A DNA stretch of 64,000 nucleotides from Apricaphanius iberus (Eukaryota; Chordata; Actinopteri; Cyprinodontiformes; Aphaniidae), in assembly GCA_028564705.1 (NCBI GenBank), contig JAPXFQ010000484.1, positions 301,807 to 365,806 on the forward strand, written 5' to 3'. Shown piece by piece: positions 33,691 to 47,596 of the stretch. The first letter of the stretch is position 1, and the number at the start of each line of letters is the position of its first letter. A model generated the notes under the pieces. The model had not been told where the DNA came from, did no database searches, and worked only from the letters and a program-made list of their open reading frames with translations. A program made the position numbers and the translations under genes.

Positions 33691-34232
33691 AATTTGTTTT
33701 GGGGGGAAATAAAAAGCCTGATAGAGCCGAAGAGACTTCACACTGAGATAAAGTAGCAAAGTTCATTGTGTATTTGATAGTTTTCCCAATAACTCCTGTT
33801 CCGGTAATGTTTCTGTAATTATTTCATGTTATTGGAAGTTATTTTCATCACCTATGGAGGAGTTAAAGTACCAGTGAACAAATTTGGGAAATTTCGGTTT
33901 CAAAAACTTTGCAATACTGCCCATATGTTTGGGCCTTATTAAGTTTAAGTTGGTTTGACAATGCTTCATGTAGAAAACAGTAATAATAATCTGAAGCGGC
34001 CCTGTAAACTCCACCCAATACACAACAGACTCTCCGCTTTTCCCTTATTCTTGTGAACACTATTTACCTTTTTATAATTAAATTAATTCCCCTTTAAACT
34101 TTAAGTCTGTACAAGACTATGATTTCCTACAAGAGAAATATGGAATATTCAGCAGCTGTGAGTCAGACCATGCCTCTTTACTACTCAACTTAAGTTTTCC
34201 TTTTAGTTGTACAACTTATTCCTGGAAATTTA

Positions 34233-35804
<1,572 letters not shown>

Positions 35805-36043
35805 TAGTTCTAACCTCATGACGGACAAGAAATTTTGGAAACTGGTAGATGTTGCAACAGACAATTTTATTGCAATAAATACATTTAGTTCAGTCTTCTT
35901 GTTTATGGGAGACTTTAAAAACAGTTAGAGGTTAATTTATATCGTATTCCATACTTTAAATAAACATAAAAAAACAAGACCAGTTGATTGAATCACTCAG
36001 AACTCTTGATAGACAAAACTCTATCTCACCATTACAAAAACTT

Positions 36044-37571
36044 CAGTCATGGCCAAAAGTTTTGAGATACTGTATGCATAAATATTGGAAAAATTGCTGC
36101 TTATATAATAGTTTTTATAATAGAAATTAGCATAAATTCCAGAATGTTATGATCAGTGATCAGATGAATTGCATAATCCTTCTTTACCATGAAAATTCCA
36201 CTGCATTTCATTGCTGTCATTAAAAGACCTGCTGAGATCATTTCAGTAATCGTCTCGTTAACTTAGGTGAGAATGTTGACGAGCACAAGGCTGGAGATAA
36301 TTATGTCAGGCTGATTGGGTTAGAATGGCAGACTTGACATGTTAAAAGGGGTAATGCTTGAAATCATTGTTCTTCCATTGTTAACCATGGTGACCTGCAA
36401 AGAAACACGTGCAGCCATCATTGCGTTGCATAAACATGGCTTCACTGGCAAGGATATCGTGGCTACTAAGATTGCACCTTAATCAGCAATTTATAGGATT
36501 ATCAAGAACTTAAAGGAAAGAGATTCAGTTCTTGTTAAGAAGGCTTCAGGGCGTCCAAGAAAGTCCAGCAAGCGCCAGGATCGTCTCCTAAAGAGGATTA
36601 ATCTGCGGGATCGGAGTGGCACCAGTGCAGAGCTTGCTCAGGAATGGCAGCAGGAGGTGTGAGCGCATCTGCACGCACAGTGAGGCGAAGACTTTTAGAA
36701 GATGGCCTGGTGTCAAGAAGGGCAGCAAAGAAGCCACTTCTCTCCAAAAAAACATCAGGGACAGATTGATGTTCTGCAGAAAGTTTGGTGAACGGACTGC
36801 TGAGGACTGGGGCAAAGTCAGATTCTCCCATGATGCATCATTCTGATTGTTTGGGGCATCTGGAAAAAGGCTTGTGTGGAGAAGAAAAGGTGAGCGCTAC
36901 CATCAGTCCTGTGTCACGCCAAGAGTAAAACATCCTGAGACCATTCATGTGTGGGGTTGCTTCTCATCCAAGGGAGTGGGCTCACTTACAGTTTAGCCCA
37001 AAAACAGCCATGAATAAAGAATGGTACCAAAACACCCTCCATCAGCAACTTCTTCCAACAATCCAACAGCAGTTTGGTGAAGAACAAAGCATTTTCCAGC
37101 ACCATGGAGCACCGTGCCATATGGCAAAAGTGATAACTAAGCGGATCAGGAACCAAAACGTTGTAAATCTGGGTCCATGGCCTGGAGACTCCCCAGATCT
37201 TAATCCCATTGAGAACTTGTGATCAATCTTCAAGAGGCAGGTGGACAAACAAAAACCCACTAATTCTGACAAACTTCAAGAAGTGATTATGAAAGAATGG
37301 GTTGCTATCAGTCAGGATTTGGCCCAGAAGTTGAGAGCATGCTCAGTAGAACTGCAGAGGTCCTGAAAAAGAAGGGCCAACACTGCAAATACTGACTCTT
37401 TGCATAAATGCCATGTAATTGTCTATAAAAGCCTTTGAAACGTATGAAGTGCTTGTAATTATATTTCAGTACATCACAGAAACAACTGAAACAAAGATCT
37501 AAAAGCAGTTTAGCAGCAAACTATGTGAAAACTAATATTTGTGTCATTCTCAAAACTTTTGTCCATGACTG
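36044..37571 (+). mobile_element. Tc1 element B, decayed
   Basis: The ends are CAGTCATGGCCAAAAGTTTT and its inverse (CTTTTGTCCATGACTG at the right); the expected TA flanks are mutated. Transposase begins at about 36387 (MVTCKETRAAIIALHKHG). It has several stops. The DSE-like first catalytic position reads FSHDASF, the second reads FQHHGAPCH (His for Asp), and NPIENL is followed by a stop. It cannot be active. Confidence 0.9.
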
Positions 37572-37890
37572 CATACAAAGACAGAATATCTCTTCAGACA
37601 CAATATAACCTACTTTATTCTACTAAAACAGAGAATGACATTCTTCCAAGTCGTGGGCTAGTGTATGAACATGGGGAGAAAGAAGGCCGCCTTTTAGCTC
37701 ACCAATTGAAGAGTAAATCAGCTTCACAATTTATACCACAGATCTACAATGTGTCCCATTTGGTAACAATTGATCCACTTAAAATAAATAACACCTTTAG
37801 ATCTTATTACTCTCAGCTATATACTACAGACATGCCCGAGGATACAATACTAATGAGGGATCTATTTTTTTGTAGATACTGATTTATGCA

Positions 37891-40800
37891 AAGATGAATC
37901 TGGATGCTTTAAGAATGAAAGCTAAATTAGTTTACCAATTGTAATTAGTTTTAACTAATTTAGCACCATTGATTTATGTCTAAACCAATAAAAAAATGTA
38001 AGGAAAATTAATATTCTTTGGATCAAGAAATGTTTGTTTAAAAATAATCTGGATAAGAGTAATTCATGTTTGGAGAATTACTTAATTCATGGACTGATCG
38101 GCGCAGTAAAAATCTAATTCCAGTATTTTGATCAAATAAGTTGAGTTCAAACACGGTAAGAATATTATATTCTGTTGTTGAACAATCTATATTAAACAGA
38201 GTTCTGTTTGAACCGTTAATAGCAATCTTTGTTTATGAAATGCTGGCCTAAACCAACACGTGGACTAATTTAGCTTTAGCTCTGCAACACACATGGGGCG
38301 TTTAGAGTGGCTCCAATTGCAGGATTTAAACGACTCTTTGTCGGGAAAAGTCTTTTGAAAACGCTGATTAAAATTTCAGGCCGAAGACTGGTTTACCCAA
38401 AGATGGCAGATGAAACTTAAGAAGTTAACAACAATAAAAAAGGGAAACTTATTTAAAATTGATTGTTCTAATTAATTTGCCTTTTCCCAAACAGACCTTA
38501 TGAATGTTTAAAGTCCTCAGAGTTGCTGCGCGTCGATGGGGGGGAAAGGGGATGAGGTGACGTTAGCCTAGCGGCTAACAATGGCTCCAATCTGGTTGGT
38601 TGCCTAGCAGCGTTGTACTCCTGGCTCTGTGGCTCCAGCTGGCTGCATAACAATCAGCTCCAGCACTCACAAGAATGGCACCTTGCTAAAGCTCTCCAGT
38701 CCGGCATTCTGCTCTTATCTGCTCTGTGCGGCGGCAGGATGCAGATTCCGGCTGGTTTAGAGTCTAAGCTCCCGTGTGGCTCTCGACTCCCGCTTCTTAG
38801 CGGTCAACAGTCTGAAACTCAGAGGGGGTTCCCTCGGCTTTTGAGGGTCACACAGTGTTTTGTTTATCAATATTTTGGATTTACCTGGTGGTCTTTGAGT
38901 TCCTTGAAGCAAGTTTTCTGACAGAAACCTGAACTTCCCTTCGCCAGCGCGGGGAGGTAGTTGCTTTGGTCTCCCCTGGAGTGAGCCCAGCCGATGGATT
39001 GCGTGAGGAAGAGAGAGCGGCTGGTGGAGCAGGTCTGTTCATAGATCTGCTCTGCCCTCCTTCCGGTGGAAGAGGGCAGGTTAACGCCACCCGATGGCAG
39101 TGTGTGACCCAACATACCTCCCATTTGTTCTGAAGAGTGAGGTGTGGCCCCCAATCTTCAGAGCACCAAATCAGTCCATGCAGCCATGTTCCTGGAATCA
39201 AAGTCTCTTGATCCTTTGGGCAGGAGTAGCGTTCAAAGTGCAACATCGTTCAACGGTACTGTTTGGCCGAGATGTTTGGGCAGGGTATTAAGCTAATTAG
39301 AATAAATGTATCTACAAGTAACGAAAACCTCAACACCACCACATTTCTGCTTTCAATCTTTAATGGTCTTAAGTATTCAGACTTAGAAAAATAAAAAAAT
39401 GAACAGAATTGAGGGATTAGAAATTTGTTACCATCTCTTAATTGTAATTAACGCTTCAGTGTGGAACAGCTCACTGTTCCTGTTGGTCAGACACTCTATT
39501 AAAGTTGTGACAAGACACTTGCAGATTACATTTAAGTCCTGCATGGTTAAAACCTCATGAATAATCAAAACCTTTATCAATGTAACCTTTTTGTCTTGCA
39601 TTGTGGAAGGGTTTCTGTTTCCTATCTGCTGGCTTCCATTCTGGGTGCCAGGGGATACCACTTCTTCGGTTCTGCTGTGGAACAGTGGAGGTGGATTCAT
39701 GCTTTTAAGTGTGTTTTTGGTCTGAATATTTAAAACTTTGGGTTTCAATGAGGAAAAAAAAAGCTTTCACCAGCTGAACACGAAACACTGCTTAAATGGG
39801 TCATCCCAAAGGCTTTCAATTTCCCAGCCAAAATCAGACCAGAAAGCTATTAATTTCAGCTCCCTGGAAGCAAAATATGTCTCTACTTCGCATTCTGCAA
39901 AAGGACATATATTTCATATTTGCTTTATATGTTTCGCCAGCTCTGAGCTGATTGGTTAGAGCAACTAATTTCAAAACAGACTATCACAATTTTATTTATT
40001 TTTTGTCAAAAAACGAAATATAAAGGTATGAACTTTCCCTAATGTTAATTAAGGCACCGTAGAACGTTTTTTAAAAAAGGTTAATTTTGAGACACAGTGG
40101 CAGGAAGTGACATCGCAGGTCAGGAGTCACTTCTTTTGGTGAATCAGGAAATTAGTATCTTTTTTTTCTCACATTCTGACTTAAATTTACAGATTTATTT
40201 TTATAATGGGCCGTCAACTTCAATCAGAGACTCTTATAAGACCCTTATGGATTGAAAAAGATCTGCTGTTATCGCGCCGGAAAGAGTTTATGACTTGAAA
40301 CGTGGACAGTAAGTAAGCTTTTCTGTTAATTGTTGATTAAAATTTTATATGTTCTTCATTCATTTCAATAGCTCAGCATGTCTTAAGACTTCCCCCAAAG
40401 GAAGCAATTTTACTTGGGTACCAAGAAAGGAACATATTTTAATATTTATGGCCATATTTTTATTTTATTTTATAGTCGACCTTTTCAACAGTCTGATGGC
40501 AGAAACTCCAGGCGACAGATGCATCACTCTTGTCCAAAACCAGCTAGCTATTTTCTTATCAAAATGTAACCTGCAGGAATGCACTTCTTCCCCGGAGAAA
40601 AACTAAACCAGTAGCTGTTTAACTAACAGCCTCTGTGTGTGGGCTCTCAAAGCCCCACCACACAGATACACCGTGATGAGGGTTGCATTCTCCTGTGTAA
40701 AAACATACAAGAACCACAGCCAGGCCACAAGACAAATGCTGCTATGTGCACCTTGTCTCTGCTTCTTATATGTTAACAAGGAAAGAAACGATAGAAAACC

Positions 40801-41550
40801 CATTGTGTTTAGCGTTACTTTATCTCTCAAATAGGCAGCAACTAAAAACACACATCCTAAAGTCTCAACCATCAGACTGCTAGAGACTAACTAAATTCAT
40901 TTAGGATTATAGAAGGAACCAAAACTCAAACGTGATGAAGATTCTTGAATTCCGAACGCCAAGGGATCAATCAGGCAGGCCACAGCACCCCCCCCCCCCC
41001 CCCAAACGCAAAAACTACTCAAATACAAAACATATCTTCTTATCCTTATTGGTCTGAAATTAAAAAGGTTTATTCTTATGTTATTTTCTCTTCTCTGCAG
41101 TATCATCTTGTTAATTTGCAGTGACAACTTCTCTTCTTAAGGCAACTTCTTAGTACCTTATTACATCTTCTTTGAGGAACCTTCCAAATGAAAACAGGAA
41201 TTGGGGAGAGTCAATACAAAAACATTTTATTAAGGCGATATTAATCTTATTAAATCAGTTCTTTCTATTTCATTAATATTTTTCTGTCTTCCTATTTTAT
41301 TGGTATTTTCACCATTACTTCCTCCTTCAAATTTCTTATAACTTTACTATTTCATCTTGGTTTCATAATAAACCAAAGCTGATGACATTGTCAGTAAGGT
41401 TGTTTGCAAACTTTTCTACAGTCTGATGGGTTGGTATGAGATGAAAGACATATATATTTTGCCACTAATTTTAGTTTTATTCCCACAGCAGCATTCCTTA
41501 CATTAGCTTCCGTTTCTAGCTTCCGAGTCGGGAAATGGCTAAATCAAAGC
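37891..41550. other. Large interval with no recognised gene
   Basis: I see no homologous protein on either strand. 38510-39290 is GC-richer, with overlapping open frames on both strands (for example minus 39246-38881) that match nothing I know; it may be an LTR or a MITE. 39738-40600 has short + strand frames without recognisable domains. A C16 tract lies at 40988-41003. Confidence 0.4.
40988..41003 (+). repeat. C homopolymer (16 bases)
   Basis: A run of 16 C. Length should be treated as approximate. Confidence 0.9.
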
Positions 41551-41559
41551 ATCTTTAAT

Positions 41560-41800
41560 CTGCTCTAGTTTAAAAGCTACACTATTTAGACATTTCAATC
41601 TTGGACTAGATTATTCTACACTTATGACGTATGACAATTGAACGTATTTTATCTGCACTCTTGCTTTTTTATTATTCATTATTTTTTAAGTTGATTTTTT
41701 TTTTCCTGTTGATCTGTTTTCTTAATTTATGCAACTGTGAAGCACTTTGAATTGCCTTGTGTATGAATTGTGCTCTACAAATAAACTTGCCTTGCCTACA
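41560..41800 (+). mobile_element. CR1/L2/Rex-type LINE 3' tail
   Basis: Ends GCACTTTGAATTGCCTTGTG, then AAATAAACTTGCCTTGCCT, the characteristic fish LINE 3' terminus. No coding part remains. Confidence 0.7.
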
Positions 41801-42040
41801 CTACCAGCAGAACAAAGTAAACCAATGCTGCGATTTGTGAAACCTTTCTGTGATTCGTGAAACTTTAAGACAGATTTCCGCACTTTTTCTACATCTGGAC
41901 CAGTCTAGATCAGGCTTAGCTACTGCTTAACCCTGACATTTCAAACCTGGATTATATTATTCTACACTAACAGCAGAACAATTGAAACCAACTCTGTGGT
42001 TTGTGAAACTATTATGTGATTTGTGAAACTTAAAGTGGAT
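41800..42040. repeat. Direct repeat pair of about 80 bp
   Basis: 41798-41878 and 41962-42038 share CTACACTA-CAGCAGAACAA, AAACCAA and TTTGTGAAAC...GTGAAACTT. Function unknown. Confidence 0.6.
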
Positions 42041-42045
42041 CTGGC

Positions 42046-43164
42046 ATGAAATGTGCATTTTTGAGGTTTTTGATCAAACCTCACTACACACCAAAAGTGA
42101 GGAGGTCACAAATAACCACACGCTCATTCAGGAAGTGGTCTCCTGAAGCTGAGCAGGCTCTGAAAGACTGCTTTGAGACCACAGACTGGGACGCATTGCA
42201 GGAGTCTCACAATGACAACATGGAGGAGATGGTTGACTGCACAACGGACTATATAAACTTCTGTATGGACGTTGTTGTTCCAGTAAGAACTGTGCGCTGC
42301 TTCGCTAATAACAAGCCCTGGATAACCAGTGACATCAAAGGCCTCCTGAACCAGAAGAAGAAGGCCTTCAGAGATGGTGACACACAGGAGCTCAAGCGGA
42401 TACAGAAGGAACTCAGAGTCCAGCTCAGAGAGGGGAAGGAGCAATACAGAAGGAAAATAGAACAGAGGATGCAGAACAACAGCATGAGGGAGGTATGGGA
42501 GGGGATGAAGACCATCACTGGCTGCAGCTCAAAGAAAGGAGCCCCCATTGAGGCTGATGTGGGAAGAGCAAACCAGTTAAACCAGTTTTTTAATAGGTTT
42601 GATCTCCCTGCACCTACGAGCACAGCAACCCCCACCCACCCAACCCCACAAGCCATCTCCAGCACAGAGGAGGACACCTCCCCTCCCCCGCTCACACCAC
42701 CCACCATCACAGCAGCTCAGGTATGTGGAGAGCTGAGGAGGCTACGCCCCGGCAAAGCTACAGGTCCAGATGGGGTCTCCCCCAGACTGCTGAAGGCCTG
42801 TGCGCAGGAACTGGGACACCCCCTACAGCGTATCTTCAACCTGAGCCTGGGACAGGGGAGGGTCCCCCAGCTGTGGAAGACATCCTGCATCATTCCAGTC
42901 CCCAAGAAACCACATCCTGGGGAGCTGAACGACTTCAGGCCGGTCGCCCTGACGTCCCATGTGATGAAGACCATGGAACGGCTGCTGCTCCATCACCTGA
43001 GGCCACAGACCCACCACGCTCTCGACCCTCTGCAGTTCGCTTACAGAGAGAAGGTTGGAGTGGAGGATGCCATCATCTTCTTGCTTCACCGCTCTCTCTC
43101 TCACCTGGACAGAGGCAGTGGTGCTGTGAGGATTACATTTTTGGACTTCTCGCCAGGATCCTGA
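42046..43164 (+). mobile_element. LINE ORF2 fragment, open for 372 codons
   Basis: A long uninterrupted frame encoding the region between endonuclease and RT (WSPEAEQALKDCFETTDWD; NNKPWITSDIKGLLNQKKKA) and the first RT motifs (LRPGKATGPDGVSPRLLKA; FRPVALTSHVMKTMERLL; LDPLQFAYREKVGVEDAII). It ends at TFLDFSPGS and a stop, exactly in motif A around the first catalytic Asp. The Rex1/CR1/L2 group is likely. Absence of stops suggests a young insertion, although the 3' two-thirds of RT is missing. Confidence 0.85.
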
Positions 43165-43399
43165 CAGCTACACCAAAATGAAGCAAAAAATATATACAGT
43201 TTAAATTGATAGTTGATGAGACATGAATGTTTAATTTCAACTGCTGAAAAAATTACTTTATCATCAAACAATGTGAACCCATAATACATTAGAAAGTCAT
43301 GATCAAAAACATATACAACTTTTAACATTACTTGAATTTATATTTTAATCTCCTGTACTGGTAAAAAAATAAGTTTACATATTGTAGTGTTGGAGCTAG

Positions 43400-43860
43400 A
43401 GATAGTCTAATGTTTAAACTTTTACGTGCGGCCAGACAGATGGACAGCTTCTCGGAAATGTAGTTGGTGTTTCGGCAGGCAAAGCTTGGACCTTCACGGC
43501 ACAAACTGGGCGAGCAGGTCACGTTCTCCAGGCGGCGAGCAGCCGGTGTTTATGAGAGGCTCGCTGCCGTTTATGGATCCCTCCGCCGTAGCTAGACTGT
43601 ATCTGTAGCTCACCAAACCCGCAGTGCAGCGGTCCCAGCTCTACCGGAGGCCAGAACACGTAAGCCACTCTGTCCTCCGTCAGATCGGAGACCATAATCC
43701 ATAATCCACCGGCAGCTGCACTCTGGCCCCAGCTCTGCTGAAGGCCTGGTCGCGCGTGAAAATGACTTTTTAAGCGCATCCAGTTCGCTTTGTACAAGCT
43801 TCAAGGTGTGAATGTTCACGCGAACAGCTAGGCGCGTGTCACGCTTTTTTGGTCGCTTTA
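43400..43860. other. CpG-rich patch upstream of exon A3
   Basis: GC and CpG content rise sharply here (GCGGCCAGACAG, GGTCGCGCGTG, CGCGAACAGCTAGGCGCGTG). Open frames exist on the minus strand (43797-43519) but match no family I know. A donor-like CAC|GTAAGC lies at 43660. It could be a promoter-like island or a piece of a retroelement. Confidence 0.35.
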
Positions 43861-44270
43861 TCTCGTTTGGTGTGGAGACACTGTAAAAGATTTCAAGTGT
43901 ATATCTCTTGTGCATATGCACTGAACAACAGACTGCTGAGTAATTTATGATCTGAGAATAAGCTACGTGTCCCTGATAACAGATCCCGTAACCATTAAAA
44001 TGACCTGGCTCTGGATTTAACAATGTCACCTAATGCTAAGTTTATAAAGTGTGTGCCGAGGGGTTTTACAGCCTTAAAACGTATATAATAATTGTAAAAA
44101 AAAAAGATGACTCCTTTGTGGATTTCACCTATTGAGTTATTTTTAGAAGGTAACCGCTGCAATAAACGAGGGACCACTCTAGTCAAACGGACCAAACAAA
44201 GGCTTCATACTAAATCAACACTCAACCACAAGCACTCACAAATACCATAATATAACTATACAGAAATTGG

Positions 44271-44386
44271 TTGGCCACTTGGTCTGAAGTCATTTACCTA
44301 TTGGTGAAGTGATATGTGAGGAAGCTGAAATCAATCATTCAACCTTCTGGTTCCTATCAACTACAGCCCCCCCTGCTGTAAGGGAG
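44271..44386 (+). repeat. Fossil interspersed repeat before exon A3
   Basis: Same degenerate repeat as at 1463 (CAACCTTCTGGTTCC, CCCCTGCTGTAAGGGAG), 75 bp before the acceptor. Confidence 0.55.
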
Positions 44387-44461
44387 CAAATGCTTTTTTA
44401 CTGCACTTTGTGTGAATCCAAAGTTACATTTATTCACTGTATCCATATTGTGTTCCTTCAG

Positions 44462-45558
44462 GTGTCAAGCAGATTCTGGTTGTTAAAATGGAAGCTCCTG
44501 AAAAAATGAGTCATCGTCTGGTCCTGCAGGTCCCAGAGTCCTCCTACATAAAAGAAGAATTGGAGGAAGTGTTGACCGATGAAGAGGAAAAGCAGCTCTG
44601 TGTGAAGGAGGATAACACTGACCGATTTCCTCTTTCTACCACTTCTATCACGAGTGAAGATGATGCAGAGACTCAAAACTCAGATTTACACAAACACACA
44701 GGAGAGAAACCATTCATTTGTGATCTTTGTGGACACAGCTTTAGTGCAAAGTCAGATGTAGACCGACACAGGAGAATCCACACAGGAGAAAAACCATTCC
44801 GCTGTGATCTTTGTGGACATAGCTTTACACAACGGTCAAATTTAGACGAACACAGGAGAATCCACACAGGAGAAAAACCATTCAGCTGTGATATTTGTGG
44901 ATACAGCTTTAGGGTAAAGTCAAATTTAGACACACACAGGAGAATCCACACAGGAGAGAAACCATTCAGCTGTGATCTTTGTGGAAACTGCTTTCGACAA
45001 AAGTCACATTTAGATGAACACAGGAGAATCCACACAGGAGAGAAACCATTCCGCTGTGATCTTTGTGGACACAGCTGTAGTGTAAGGTCAAGTTTAGACA
45101 AACACAGGAAAATCCACACAGGAGAGAAACCATTCAGCTGTGATCTTTGTGGACACAGCTTTAGGGAAAAGTCTCATTTAGACAAACACAGGAGAATCCA
45201 CACAGGAGAGAAACCATTCCGCTGTGATATTTGTGGACACAGCTTTAGTCTAAAGTCAAGTTTAGACAAACACAGGAGAATCCACACAGGAGAGAAACCA
45301 TTCAGCTGTGATCTTTGTGGGCACAGCTTTAGGGAAAAGTCAAAGTTAGACCGACACAGGAGAATCCACACTGGAGAGAGACCATTCCACTGTGATATTT
45401 GTGGAAACACATTTAGTGTAAAGTCACATTTAGACCAACACAGGAGAATCCATACAGGAGAGAAACCATTCCGCTGTGATGTTTGTGGACACAGCTGTAG
45501 TGTAAAGTCAAGTTTAGAGAAACACAGAAGAATCCATTCCAGAAATAAATCACTGTAG
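44462..45558 (+). CDS. C2H2 zinc-finger exon A3 (10 fingers)
   Basis: Terminal coding exon of the third finger-bearing paralogue, a predicted nuclear DNA-binding protein. The acceptor TGTTCCTTCAG ends at 44461 and entry is phase 1. The first ATG of the other copies is ATT here, leaving AAAATGG at 44488 as the first start in the exon. The acidic leader (MEAPEKMSHR, SSYIKEELEEVLTDEEEKQL) is followed by 10 fingers with TGEKP or TGERP linkers. The helix codes differ strongly from those of A1 and A2 (-1, 2, 3, 6: ASDR, QSNE, VSNT, QSHE, VSSK, ESHK, LSSK, ESKR, VSHQ, VSSK). Fingers 5 and 10 have Cys for the core Phe (GHSCSV). Finger 1 has Val for the core Leu. No premature stop. The exon at 24143-24249 is the nearest recognisable exon 1. 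Confidence 0.92.
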
Positions 45559-46225
45559 TGTGATGAAACAAAAAAAAACTCCAGTGACCCCCTAAGCTGC
45601 ATCCAATACATGGCATTCACTCCTTTTTCCAAATGATTGTGAAAATCATTTACCTTTTTACAATTACATCTTTAAACTTTCAGAAAGAAGACTTAACCTC
45701 AAACCAACTTTTTTGCTGATAAACTTAATAATCTGTTCACACAAAATATCTTATTTTATCCAAACTCGGCATGTCTATTAGTTCGTAATCACACTGTGAA
45801 GACTACCTGGGGCACTGTGACGAGGTGAAAATTTGATGATATGCTATATTCTCCATTTTCTGTCTAGTCTTTCATGGTAGACATGAATTTTATAGTATTG
45901 GAGATATAATTTAGATATTTGATTTTAGAGTCAAAGTAGTGTTAATTTTGGCGCCAATACCACACCATAGAACACACACTTAGAGGAATCTGGGTGAACA
46001 TATGCAGTAAAAAAAAAGTTTTCCATTAAAGCTTTCACAAGAATTGTGGCACCTTGGAATATGTACTTCAGAATGTATTCGTTTTCCAACTTAAATGTGA
46101 CGATGTAAAAAGATTGCTAAAATAAGTAATGATATTAAGCGGACAATAAAATTAGTCGTCAAACTATTTTTTGCTGTTTTTGTATTGACAAAACTTAGTT
46201 CTGTGTCCTTTTGCATGGTGGACTG
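45559..46225. other. 3' flank of exon A3
   Basis: The first 390 bp match the flank of exon A1 (2980-3330), and 46095-46225 matches 20338-20465 of the A2 flank. No gene seen. Confidence 0.7.
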
Positions 46226-46614
46226 GTCTGCTGCTCTTTTCCTCATTCTCTGTCCTGTCTAGGTCGTCTGTAATCCAGGTATAACATCACATTTCTTTTA
46301 GCATATGTTGTTAAAAGGAAACGGATCTTTGCTACATGATTATCATGATTTTCATTCAAGTTTCACTGATTGGAGAAAGTTGGCTCAATTCTAAAGATGT
46401 AATCAAGAAATATAACTGATTCTACCCAGAGGTAAAAATGTTTTACAATTTCTCCTTTCTCTATATTTGGATGTTATGCCTGCATACAAGTATTTGTGTA
46501 AATGGTATATATTGTGTGTAAACATAACGAGAAGTCTCATTTTACTAAGTAAATCAATGGAAATGCAGAAACAGAACAATAGTTAATCTTTTAAATGATC
46601 AAATGTTGCAACAT
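46226..46614. other. Unassigned interval
   Basis: No coding sequence or recognised repeat. Confidence 0.35.
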
Positions 46615-46978
46615 TTCAGTTTCTATGCTCCCCTTTATTTGGAACAAACTTCCTGATGACTGCAAAGCTGCTATAAAACTGAGCTGCTTTAAATCACAAC
46701 TAAAAACTGATTTGTTTAGAGCTGCTTTATAGTATATGATGTATCATATGATGTTTTCTTTTAATTACTGTTTTAGCTGTTTTTAGCGTTCTCTGTATTT
46801 ATGCTTGTCATGCTTTATAATTGCTGTTTTAACGTTCTCCAATGCTGGGTTCTATGTTTTTCATTGTTTAATCATGTATCATATGATTTGTTTTTCTTCA
46901 GCATTGAATCATGATTTACCTTGTTGAATGTTTGCTATACAAATAAAATTGCCTCGCCTTGACTTGCCTTATAAGAGG
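46615..46978 (+). mobile_element. CR1/L2/Rex-type LINE 3' end
   Basis: Encodes the RT end (FYAPLYLEQTS-like, then LSCFKSQLKTDLFRAAL and a stop). A 3' UTR follows, ending TACAAATAAAATTGCCTCGC. Different subfamily from the one at 7981. Confidence 0.75.
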
Positions 46979-46989
46979 CGTTCAGGAGT

Positions 46990-47592
46990 GTAGGTCATGT
47001 AGGAAAACCCAGCCTGCTGTTCATGTCTCTGAAAAGTGATGCAGTATCACTGGTGACAGATGTCAGAGCAGCAAGAAAGCTATGGGACGTTCTGGCCTGG
47101 GGGGACTGCTTCATGGTTTGCTAATCCGACTGTCATGGAGCGGTTCTCCAGGAGCGCAATAAGAGAAGACTGTAGAGCTCATGTAGATGAGAGATCACAC
47201 TGTTTGCTAAACACTGTCATGTCTTAGAATGGAAGGGTTGGCAGGTTGGAGTGATGCAACTGTGATCTGTACACTGTGTTGATAAACGTGATGTATTAAA
47301 TCCTTAGAACCCCTAAAGGACATCAGTCTGATCCGTTTTAGAGATATTATTCCATCAGCGTCCAGCTTCTAAAGAGAAACTCCAAAGGTGCATCTGAGGT
47401 GAAATGTATGTGCTAGGAGAGTGATTACTGGAACCACAATCAGCAAGTCTAACTACCAACATGTATGGCTGCTATGGCTGAGTATGAGCTTAGACAATAC
47501 AATTAATCAGATCAACTTTATTGCCATTAGCTGTTCATACAACAGGGCTCTGTTCCAGCAAGCTGGTTATGGGACATAACTGGATAAGTTTG
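46990..47592. repeat. 603-bp segment near-identical to 21227-21829
   Basis: Ungapped second copy following LINE debris. Differences seen are few, for example GCAAGA for GCGAGA, GATCCG for GATCTG, and a small cluster near the right end. Confidence 0.85.
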
Positions 47593-47596
47593 AGGA

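Noticed and set aside
42249..42710. Minus-strand frames opposite the LINE ORF2 (also 42717-43104)
   Set aside because: The + strand frame has clear RT homology. The antisense frames are its shadow.
44673..45632. Long minus-strand open frames opposite the zinc-finger arrays (also at 1989-2225, 2457-2672, 17645-18180)
   Set aside because: They repeat with the finger period and are a by-product of the conserved HTGEKP codons on the + strand.
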